A DNA stretch of 64,000 bases from Streptomyces uncialis (lineage in GTDB: Bacteria; Actinomycetota; Actinomycetes; Streptomycetales; Streptomycetaceae): NCBI RefSeq assembly GCF_001905345.1, contig NZ_LFBV01000007.1, forward strand, positions 62,001-126,000. The letters are read 5' to 3'. The first letter of the stretch is position 1, and each line of letters opens with the position of its first letter. The notes below the pieces were generated by a model. It ran no database searches. It had not been told where the DNA came from and saw nothing but the letters and a program-made list of their open reading frames with translations. The position numbers and the translations under genes were made by a program. Shown here piece after piece: positions 55,057-64,000 of the stretch.

Positions 55057-57570
55057 TCACAACTGTCCGACCGAGGTGACACGGACGACAGCCCGGCCCT
55101 CCTCGTCGGAGGCCGTCAGGTCCACCTCCGCGCTGATGCCCCAGTCGTGATCACCGTTCGGGTCCGCGAAGGACTGCCGCACCCGCCACAGACCGTGCTC
55201 GGCGTCCTCCTCGATCATCAGCAGCCGCGGGCCGCGCGCGTCCGGACCGGTACCCAGGTCGTCGTACTCGTCCCAGTACTTGTCCATCGCGTCGCCCCAC
55301 GTGTCGGCGTCCCAGCCCGACTCCTTGTCCATCTCTCCGAGCTCGGAGAGATGGTCGAGAGCCGCCAGCTCCACCCGGCGGAACATCGCGTTGCGGACCA
55401 GTACCCGGAACGCGCGGCCGTTGGAGGTCACCGGCTTCACCTGGTCGGCCCTCTCCTGCGCCTCCTCCGCCGTCATCACCTCCGGATTGGCGAGCTGCTC
55501 CCACTCGTCCAGAAGGCTGGAGTCCACCTGGCGGACCATCTCACCGAGCCAGGCGATCAGATCCTGCAGATCCTCCGACTTCAGATCGTCCGGCACGGTG
55601 TGGTCGAGCGCCTTGAACGCGCTGGCCAGGTACCGCAGCACGATGCCCTCGGTACGCGCCAGTTCGTAGTACGACACGAACTCCGTGAACGTCATGGCAC
55701 GCTCGTACATGTCACGGATGACCGACTTCGGCGACAGCGGGTGGTCGCCCACCCAGGGGTGGCTGTGGCGGTACGTGTCGTAGGCGTGGAACAGCAACTC
55801 CTCCAACGGCTTCGGGTACGACACGTCCTGGAGCCGCTCCATGCGGTCCTCGTACTCGACACCGTCGGCCTTCATCGCGGCCACGGCCTCCCCGCGCGCC
55901 TTGTTCTGCTGGGCGGCGAGGATCTGCCGGGGGTCGTCCAGCGTGGACTCCACCACGGACACCATGTCCAGCGCGTACGACGGGGACTCGGGGGCGAGGA
56001 GTTCGAACGCCGCGAGCGCGAACGTCGACAAGGGCTGATTGAGCGCGAAGTCCTGCTGGAGATCGACCGTCAGCCGCACGATCCTTCCCTCGGCGTCCGG
56101 CTCGTCCAGCTTCTCCACGATGCCCCCGTCCAGCAGGGAGCGGTAGATCGCGATGGCCCGCCGGATATGACGCAACTGCTGCTTGCGGGGCTCGTGATTG
56201 TCCTCCAGCAGATGACGCATCGCGTCGAAGGCGTTGCCGGGCCTTGCGATCACCGCGAGCAGCATGGTGTGGGTGACACGGAAGCGCGAGGTCAGAGGCT
56301 CGGGGTCCGAGGTGATCAGCTTGTCGAAAGTGCTCTCGCCCCAGCCGACGAACCCCTCGGGCGCCTTCTTGCGGACCACCTTGCGCCGCTTCTTCGGGTC
56401 GTCCCCCGCCTTCGCCAGGGCCTTCTCGTTCTCGATGACGTGCTCGGGCGCCTGGGCCACCACGAAGCCGGCCGTGTCGAATCCCGCGCGCCCCGCCCGT
56501 CCGGCGATCTGGTGGAACTCCCGCGCCCGCAGGGTCCGCACCCGGTTGCCGTCGTACTTGCTGAGCGCCGTGAACAGTACGGTCCGGATGGGCACATTGA
56601 CACCGACACCCAGTGTGTCCGTCCCACAGATGACCTTCAGGAGTCCCGCCTGGGCGAGCTTCTCCACCAGCCGCCGGTACTTCGGCAGCATGCCCGCGTG
56701 GTGCACCCCGATGCCGTGGCGTACGTAGCGCGACAGATTGCGGCCGAACTTCGTGGTGAAGCGGAAGTTGCCGATCAGCTCGGCGATCCGGTCCTTCTCC
56801 TGCCGCGTGCACATGTTGATGCTCATCAGCGCCTGGGCCCGTTCCACCGCCTGGGCCTGGGTGAAGTGCACGATGTAGACGGGTGCCTGCTTGGTCTCCA
56901 GGAGTTCGGTGAGGGTGTCCGTCATCGGCGTCAGACGGTACTCGTAGGACAGCGGCACCGGGCGGGTCGCCGACCGGACGACCGCTGTCGGCCTGCCCGT
57001 ACGACGGGTCAGGTCCTTCTCGAACATCGCCATGTCGCCGAGCGTCGCCGACATGAGGACGAACTGCGCCTGCGGCAGTTCCAGCAGCGGGATCTGCCAG
57101 GCCCAGCCCCGGTCGCCCTCGGCGTAGAAATGGAACTCGTCCATGACGACCTGGCCGACATCGGCGTTCCTGCCGTCACGCAGCGCGATCGACGCGAGGA
57201 CCTCGGCGGTGCAGCAGATGATGGGCGCGTCCGAGTTCACGGAGGCGTCACCCGTCAGCATGCCCACGTTCTCCGTGCCGAACATCTTGCACAGCTCGAA
57301 GAACTTCTCCGAGACGAGAGCCTTGATCGGTGCCGTGTAGAAGGTGACCTCGTCGCGTGCCAGGGCCGCGAAGTGGGCGCCCGCCGCGATCATGCTCTTT
57401 CCCGAGCCGGTGGGTGTGGAGACGATGACGTTCGCCCCCGAGACGACCTCGATCAGCGCCTCCTCCTGGTGCGGGTACAGGGTGAGGCCACGTCCCTCGG
57501 CCCACGACCCGAAGGCCTCGTAAAGAGCGTCGGGGTCGGCGGACTGCGGAAGCTGATCGATAAGGGTCAC
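55057..57570 (-). CDS. DEAD/DEAH-box helicase with DUF3516-type C-terminus
   Basis: This 837-residue protein starts at GTG 57570 (VTLIDQLPQSADPDALYEAF). Ski2-like helicase motifs are present: Walker A STPTGSGKSMIA, the Ia motif TAPIKALVSEKFFEL, DEFH in VMDEFHFYAEGD, SATLGDM, and VRHGIGVHHAGMLPKYRRL and QIAGRAGRAGFDTAG of the second lobe. A long C-terminal region of the DUF3516 type follows (KPLEELLFHAYDTYRHSHPW, FVSYYELARTEGIVLRYL). It probably unwinds RNA or DNA using ATP; the substrate is not known. It diverges from the YdjM-like gene across 178 bp. Confidence 0.93.
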   Translation of the reverse strand: MTLIDQLPQSADPDALYEAFGSWAEGRGLTLYPHQEEALIEVVSGANVIVSTPTGSGKSMIAAGAHFAALARDEVTFYTAPIKALVSEKFFELCKMFGTENVGMLTGDASVNSDAPIICCTAEVLASIALRDGRNADVGQVVMDEFHFYAEGDRGWAWQIPLLELPQAQFVLMSATLGDMAMFEKDLTRRTGRPTAVVRSATRPVPLSYEYRLTPMTDTLTELLETKQAPVYIVHFTQAQAVERAQALMSINMCTRQEKDRIAELIGNFRFTTKFGRNLSRYVRHGIGVHHAGMLPKYRRLVEKLAQAGLLKVICGTDTLGVGVNVPIRTVLFTALSKYDGNRVRTLRAREFHQIAGRAGRAGFDTAGFVVAQAPEHVIENEKALAKAGDDPKKRRKVVRKKAPEGFVGWGESTFDKLITSDPEPLTSRFRVTHTMLLAVIARPGNAFDAMRHLLEDNHEPRKQQLRHIRRAIAIYRSLLDGGIVEKLDEPDAEGRIVRLTVDLQQDFALNQPLSTFALAAFELLAPESPSYALDMVSVVESTLDDPRQILAAQQNKARGEAVAAMKADGVEYEDRMERLQDVSYPKPLEELLFHAYDTYRHSHPWVGDHPLSPKSVIRDMYERAMTFTEFVSYYELARTEGIVLRYLASAFKALDHTVPDDLKSEDLQDLIAWLGEMVRQVDSSLLDEWEQLANPEVMTAEEAQERADQVKPVTSNGRAFRVLVRNAMFRRVELAALDHLSELGEMDKESGWDADTWGDAMDKYWDEYDDLGTGPDARGPRLLMIEEDAEHGLWRVRQSFADPNGDHDWGISAEVDLTASDEEGRAVVRVTSVGQL

Positions 57571-57748
57571 TGTCTTATCTTGCCTGGCTTCGGCTCCGAT
57601 CAGGGAATCGGGCGACCGTACGAAGATCGAGAACGTTACGCTGATGCGCCGACACAGCGTCAGCACACACGGACGTCCACCACCAGGCATGACGGCATCG
57701 CCCGGGCCGTGGACGGGCCGGACAAGGGAAATGGGGCGGGGCACCACC

Positions 57749-58543
57749 ATGATGGGACCGGCACACTCACTGTCAGGAGCGGCAGCCTGGCTGGGGGTGG
57801 GGGCCGCGGCGGCAGCGGCCGGTCACACCATGCCGTGGCCCGTGCTGCTGACCGGGGCGCTGATATGCGCCGGCGCCGCGCTCGCACCCGACCTCGACCA
57901 CAAGGCCGCGACGATATCCCGCGCCTTCGGGCCGGTCTCCAGGGGCTTGTGCGAGATCGTCGACAAGCTCTCGTACGCCGTCTACAAGGGCACCAGGAAG
58001 CCGGGCGACCCCCGGCGCTCCGGCGGACACCGCACCCTGACGCACACCTGGCTCTGGGCCGTCCTCATCGGCGGCGGCGCGTCCGTGCTCGCGGTCACGG
58101 GCGGTCGCTGGGCGGTGCTCGGTCTGCTGTTCGTCCATCTGGTGCTGGCGATCGAGGGCCTGCTGTGGCGGGCCACCAGGGGACAGAGCAGCGATGTCCT
58201 CGTCTGGCTGCTGGCGGCGGCGTGCGCCTGGATTCTCGCCGGTGTGCTGGATCAGCCGGGCAACGGCTCGGGCTGGCTGTTCACCGAACCAGGGCAGGAG
58301 TACCTCTGGCTCGGCCTGCCGATCGTGCTGGGCGCACTGGTCCACGACATCGGCGACGCGCTCACGATCTCCGGTTGCCCGATCCTGTGGCCCATCCCGA
58401 TAGGGAAGAAGCGCTGGTACCCGCTGGGCCCGCCGAAGATGATGCGGTTCCGCGCGGGGAGCTGGGTCGAGCTGAAGGTACTGATGCCCGCCTTCATGCT
58501 GCTCGGCGGTGTCGGCGGGGCCGCCGCGCTGAACGTCATCTGA
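57749..58543 (+). CDS. YdjM-like membrane-bound metal-dependent hydrolase
   Basis: This 264-residue protein starts at ATG 57749 (MMGPAHSLSGAAAWLG); ATG 57731 is an alternative. Motifs typical of the family include HSLSG near the N-terminus, the metal-binding APDLDHK near residue 45, GHRTLTHTWL near 90, and later HDIGDALTISGCPILWP. Four to six hydrophobic segments suggest an inner membrane protein with the His/Asp cluster in or near the membrane. The substrate is unknown; related proteins are DUF457/LexA-regulated hydrolases. A GCCACY tandem repeat begins directly after the stop. Confidence 0.85.
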   Translation: MMGPAHSLSGAAAWLGVGAAAAAAGHTMPWPVLLTGALICAGAALAPDLDHKAATISRAFGPVSRGLCEIVDKLSYAVYKGTRKPGDPRRSGGHRTLTHTWLWAVLIGGGASVLAVTGGRWAVLGLLFVHLVLAIEGLLWRATRGQSSDVLVWLLAAACAWILAGVLDQPGNGSGWLFTEPGQEYLWLGLPIVLGALVHDIGDALTISGCPILWPIPIGKKRWYPLGPPKMMRFRAGSWVELKVLMPAFMLLGGVGGAAALNVI

Positions 58544-58544
58544 C

Positions 58545-58598
58545 GCCACCGCCACCGCCACCGCCACCGCCACTGCCACTGCCACTGCCACTGCCACC
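58545..58598. repeat. Nine tandem copies of GCCACY
   Basis: The 54-bp array (five GCCACC and four GCCACT units) starts 2 bp after the stop of the YdjM-like gene and lies before the terminator of the convergent ABC gene. It is non-coding and of unknown significance. Confidence 0.85.
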
Positions 58599-58728
58599 GT
58601 CGCTGGCATCGGCGTCCGCGCCACCACCTGCGTCGGCACCCTGTTCCGAACGGCTTCGGGTGCCGGGGTCCCGGGTCCTGCGGGCGGTCGGTGCCCAGGG
58701 TGCCGACCGTCGTCGGAGCCACGACGAT

Positions 58729-58757
58729 CCGTGGTCCGGGTGCCGCCCGGACCACGG
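58729..58757. terminator. Perfect 12-bp stem downstream of ABC exporter operon
   Basis: CCGTGGTCCGGG (58729-58740) pairs with CCCGGACCACGG (58746-58757), with a 5-nt loop. It lies 14 bp beyond the end of the - strand ABC operon and also faces the convergent YdjM-like gene. Confidence 0.75.
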
Positions 58758-58770
58758 AGACGGTCAGGTC

Positions 58771-60557
58771 CTAGCCGTGCCAGGACCGCCACAGCGCCGC
58801 GTACGCGCCGTCCGCCGCGACCAACTCGTCATGGCTGCCCAGCTCGGTGATGCGGCCCTGCTCGACCACGGCGATGACCTCGGCGTCGTGGGCGGTGTGC
58901 AGTCGGTGCGCGATCGCGACCACCGTCCGGCCGTCGAGCACCCGGGCGAGCGACCGCTCCAGATGCCGTGCGGCACGAGGGTCGAGGAGGGAGGTCGCCT
59001 CGTCCAGGACCAGCGTGTGCGGATCGGCCAGCACCAGTCGGGCCAGCGCGATCTGCTGGGCCTGCGCCGGGGTCAGACCCAGACCGCCCGAACCGACGTC
59101 GGTGTCCAGCCCCGCGTCCAGCGCACGCGCCCATACCTCGGCGTCCACCGCTTCGAGAGCGGCCCACAGCTCGGGGTCCTCAGCGGTGGAACGTGCCAGC
59201 CGGAGATTGTCACGGAGCGAGCCCACGAACACATGATGCTCCTGGTTGACGAGCGCCACATGGGAGCGCACCCGCTCCGCGGGCATCCGCGACAGCTCGG
59301 CCCCACCGAGGGTGATGGCGCCACCACCTGGGGCGTAGATCCCGGCGAGCAGCCGGCCCAGCGTCGACTTGCCGGCGCCGGACGGGCCGACCAGGGCGAG
59401 CCGGGTACCGGGTTCGACCCTCAGCGACACGTCGCGCAGGACGTCGACCCCCGCGCGGTAGCCGAACCGCACCGCGTCGGCGTGCACCGCGCGGCCCTCG
59501 GGCGACACCGAGTCGTCACCCTCCTCGGGCTCGATGTCCCGCACCCCCACGAGCCGGGCGAGCGACACCTGGGCGACCTGGAGCTCGTCGTACCAACGCA
59601 GGATCAGCCCGACCGGGTCCACGAGCATCTGGGCCAGAAGCGCCCCGGTGGTCAGCTGGCCCACAGTGATCCAGCCCTGGAGGACGAACACACCGCCCAC
59701 CATCAGTACGGAGCCCAGCACGGTGATGTGCGTCAGATTGACGATGGGGAACAGGACGGACCGCAGCCACAGTGTGTAGCGCTCGAAAGCGGTCCATTGG
59801 GTGATCCGGAGGTCGGACAGCGCCACCCGGCGCTCACCCAGCCGGTGTGCCTCGACCGTCCGGCCGGCGTCGATGGTCTCGGCGAGGGCAGCCGCGACCG
59901 CGGCGTATCCGGCGGCCTCCGACCGGTAGGCGGCCGGGGCGCGCTTGAAGTACCAGCGGCAGCCGACGACCAGCAGCGGCACCGCTACGACTACGGCAGG
60001 TGCCAGTTCGGGGGCGGTGACGGTGAGCCCGCCGAGCAGCAGCACCACCCACACCACACCGATCGCCAGCTGAGGCACGGCCTCACGCATCGCGTTGGAC
60101 AGCCGGTCGATGTCGGTGGTGATCCGGGAGAGCAGATCGCCGGTACCGGCGCGTTCCAGCACACCCGGGGGCAGCCGTACCGACCGTACGAGGAAGTCCT
60201 CGCGCAGATCCGCGAGCATCTGCTCACCGAGCACCGCGCCCCGCAGCCGCACCTGCTGGATGAAAGCGGCCTGCACCACGAGCGCGACCGCGAAGGCCAC
60301 GACCGTCGGGCCGATCCGCAGCTCACCGAGTGCGTCGCCGCCCTCGGACACCCGTTCCACCAGAGCGCCCAGCAGATAGGGGCCCACCATGGAGGCGATC
60401 ACCGCGACGGCGTTCACGGTGACGAGCGCGAGGAAGGCCGTGCGGTGGCGTCGGAAGAGTTCCTTGATGTAGGCGCGTACGGTGGCGGGCGCGCCGACCG
60501 GCAGGGTGTTCGCCGTCGTCGGAGCCGCCGGGTCGTACGCCGGGGGCGCCAGGCCGA

Positions 60558-60561
<4 letters not shown>
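58771..60561 (-). CDS. ABC exporter half, catalytically competent Walker A
   Basis: This 596-residue type I exporter half has a six-helix membrane domain (residues about 30-320), followed by a nucleotide-binding domain: Walker A LVGPSGAGKSTLGRLLAG, Q-loop LVNQEHHVFVGSLRDNL, Walker B HTLVLDEATSLLD, and H-loop VVAIAHRLHTAHDA. The signature motif is degenerate, reading GLTPAQAQQIALARL where LSGGQ is expected. Its start overlaps the stop of the upstream exporter half by 4 bp (ATGA), so the two form a co-translated heterodimer. Substrate is unknown; multidrug or peptide export is typical. Confidence 0.93.
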
Positions 60562-62540
<1,979 letters not shown>

Positions 62541-62935
62541 GGTGTCCCAGGACTTGGATGGCGGTCGGGGGTGTCGGGGAGAGACGCGTGGCGGTGAAGC
62601 CGTCGGCGTACAGAGTGGGGGTACGTAGGGAGCGGACGCCATCGGGGACGACGTCCCGCACGGTGATCGAGGACAGGATCAGGACATGGGTCGGCGCTCA
62701 CCCGCGGGCATATGGGGCGCTCACCTGCGGGCAAAGGGGTAGGACATGGCTGAAGACGTGGGCGAGGGCACGGACACCGGATGCGGCTGCCGGTGGGTGC
62801 AAACCGTGAAAGCCTCACCTTTCAGCGCCCGTCAGGCAAACGATTTTCCGGATCACGGCAAAGATCGCGCCTGAATGCGTACGGCGGTCCGTCGCACGGT
62901 CATCGCGCTGTTCGGCCGATGCGAGCATGGGGCGC
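62541..62935. promoter_or_regulatory. Region between ABC operon and L,D-transpeptidase genes
   Basis: These 395 bp contain the divergent promoters. A 23-bp tandem repeat (62693-62715 and 62716-62738, 3 mismatches, core GGCGCTCACC and GCGGGCA) lies in the middle and may be an operator. No gene was seen. Confidence 0.45.
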
Positions 62936-63694
62936 ATGCCTGTCGCCGCCCTGACACGCGCCGCGGTCGCCGCGGCGACCTGCGCCGCGCTGCTCGTTCC
63001 CCTGGCCGCCTGCGGATCCACGGGCGTCGAGGCCCGCCCCGACGGGAGACGGACGGTCACCGACGGCGCCACGAGTTCCCCCTCGGCCCGGCCCGGGGCC
63101 CGTCCCAGCAGATTCGACCGTGTCCCCGGCGTCGGTGACCGGACCCACCGGCGTATTCCGTCCGCCGCCCGCCAGGTCGTCGCGGTGTACGGGGACCACG
63201 CCGATTCCGCCGACGCGACGGTCGTGCTGTACACCAAGGACGGGACCGGCTGGCGCAAGGCAAGGAGCTGGCCCGCGCACAACGGACGGAAGGGCTGGAC
63301 CCCCGATCACCGGGAGGACGACAAGCGCAGCCCGGTGGGGGTCTTCTCGCTGTCCGACGCGGGCGGAGTGCTGCCCGACCCCGGGGCGAAACTGCCGTAC
63401 ACGCGGTCGGCGGCGTTCCAGGCGCCCCGCCACTGGGCCGAGCGCTACTGGAACGACTTCGACTACGTCATAGCCATCGACTACAACCGGGTCAGGGGTG
63501 TCCCGCCGAACGATCCGGTACGGCCGCAGGGCGGGTCGAAGGGCGGGAGCATCTGGTTCCACCTGGACCACGGCGGCGGCACATCGGGATGTGTGAGCCT
63601 GTCGCGGTCCGGGATGGAGTATCTGCTGCGCACCCTCGACCCCGAACTGCGACCTGTCGTGGTGATGGGGGACAAGGCGCGACTGCGGACATAG
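62936..63694 (+). CDS. Lipoprotein L,D-transpeptidase (YkuD family)
   Basis: This 252-residue protein starts at ATG 62936 (ATG 62927 possible). A lipoprotein signal peptide (AAVAAATCAALLVPLAAC) puts the lipidated Cys at residue 26, so it is anchored outside the membrane. The YkuD domain lies at about residues 80-250: KDGTGWRKARSWPAHNGRKGW, then KRSPVGVFSLSDAGGVLP, and the catalytic IWFHLDHGGGTSGCVSLSRSG with His and Cys in the HxxxxxxSxGC pattern. It would form 3-3 cross-links in peptidoglycan or attach proteins to it. No partner gene adjoins. Confidence 0.88.
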   Translation: MPVAALTRAAVAAATCAALLVPLAACGSTGVEARPDGRRTVTDGATSSPSARPGARPSRFDRVPGVGDRTHRRIPSAARQVVAVYGDHADSADATVVLYTKDGTGWRKARSWPAHNGRKGWTPDHREDDKRSPVGVFSLSDAGGVLPDPGAKLPYTRSAAFQAPRHWAERYWNDFDYVIAIDYNRVRGVPPNDPVRPQGGSKGGSIWFHLDHGGGTSGCVSLSRSGMEYLLRTLDPELRPVVVMGDKARLRT

Positions 63695-63781
63695 CCGCGG
63701 TTCCCCTGGCCGCTTCGCCCTTCCGTTCCGGAGGCGGCCGCAGACGCGCACCGCCCCCGGCTGTACGGAACGAGAGACCGC

Positions 63782-64000
63782 TCACGAACCTTCCGGACGT
63801 GTGGCGCGCTCCAGCTCCAGCAGGACCGAGTAGTAGCTGCGGCCCGTCGCATGGTCCATGCCGACCTCGCACATCCGGTTCGCCGACAGATGGGCGTCGA
63901 AGTGACGGGAGGTCACGGCCGCGGCCTCCTTGCGGGTCGCGGACTCCGTGAGCTCCTTGTGCAGCATCCCGCGGTCGCCCGCGAAGGCGCAGCACCCGGC
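63782..64000 (-). CDS. FAD-binding oxidoreductase with Fe-S-binding C-terminus, 3' end only
   Basis: The frame is open to the window edge and ends at TGA 63782-63784. The visible 72 residues read AGCCAFAGDRGMLHKELTES, then ATRKEAAAVTSRHFDAHL, then ANRMCEVGMDHATGRSYYSV, the C-terminal cysteine-rich part of bacterial FAD-binding/(Fe-S)-binding D-lactate dehydrogenase or glycolate oxidase-type enzymes (GCCAFAGDRG motif). The substrate cannot be told from this end. Confidence 0.8.
   Translation of the reverse strand, partial: AGCCAFAGDRGMLHKELTESATRKEAAAVTSRHFDAHLSANRMCEVGMDHATGRSYYSVLLELERATRPEGS

Overview
The window is high-GC actinobacterial DNA, most probably from a Streptomyces-type chromosome. 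The evidence is very high G+C at third codon positions, frequent GTG/TTG starts, many actinomycete-style paralogues (roadblock protein, DUF6461- and DUF6397-like proteins, SWIM/SNF2 pair, DUF3516-type helicase) and a modular NRPS/PKS cluster at the left edge.

Region 1 (1-12742) is the 3' end of a hybrid NRPS-PKS cluster, all on the + strand and tightly coupled. It holds an NRPS entering from outside the window (A-PCP-C-A-PCP), a hybrid KS-(wrecked AT)-ACP-C-A-PCP-E-like protein, a KAS III-like enzyme that keeps its Cys but appears to lack the usual His, and a free-standing ACP of the methoxymalonyl-ACP (FkbJ) type. There is no working AT in cis and no thioesterase, so extender supply and product release are both open questions.

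Region 2 (about 12.7-37.6 kb) is accessory DNA centred on polymorphic toxins. It carries a 2244-residue secreted RHS protein with a HINT domain and a small C-terminal toxin. The toxin gene overlaps a CDI-type immunity gene. A 1462-residue secreted DNRLRE/B-lectin/VCBS protein is transcribed divergently. Next comes an IS481-family element whose transposase is split by about 1.3 kb of DNA carrying an orphan Imm21-type immunity gene and an integrase relic. After it lie a secreted NlpC/P60-like protein with its catalytic Cys changed to Ser, a TetR regulator with a two-site operator, an AraC HTH fragment, several frameshifted relics, and an Xis-Int pair abutting the 3' end of an aldehyde dehydrogenase gene. 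Large parts of 31-36 kb are decayed and hold no convincing gene.

Region 3 (37.6-64 kb) looks like ordinary chromosome: aldehyde dehydrogenase with a GAF/winged-helix regulator, a Tat-exported amidase behind a nine-copy octanucleotide repeat, a xylose module (xylR-xylB divergent from xylA), coupled SWIM/SNF2 genes, a fatty acid desaturase, several small conserved proteins, a DUF3516-type DEAD/H helicase, a YdjM-like membrane protein, an asymmetric heterodimeric ABC exporter, an L,D-transpeptidase lipoprotein, and the 3' end of an FAD/Fe-S oxidoreductase at the right edge. Several strong inverted repeats separate convergent genes.
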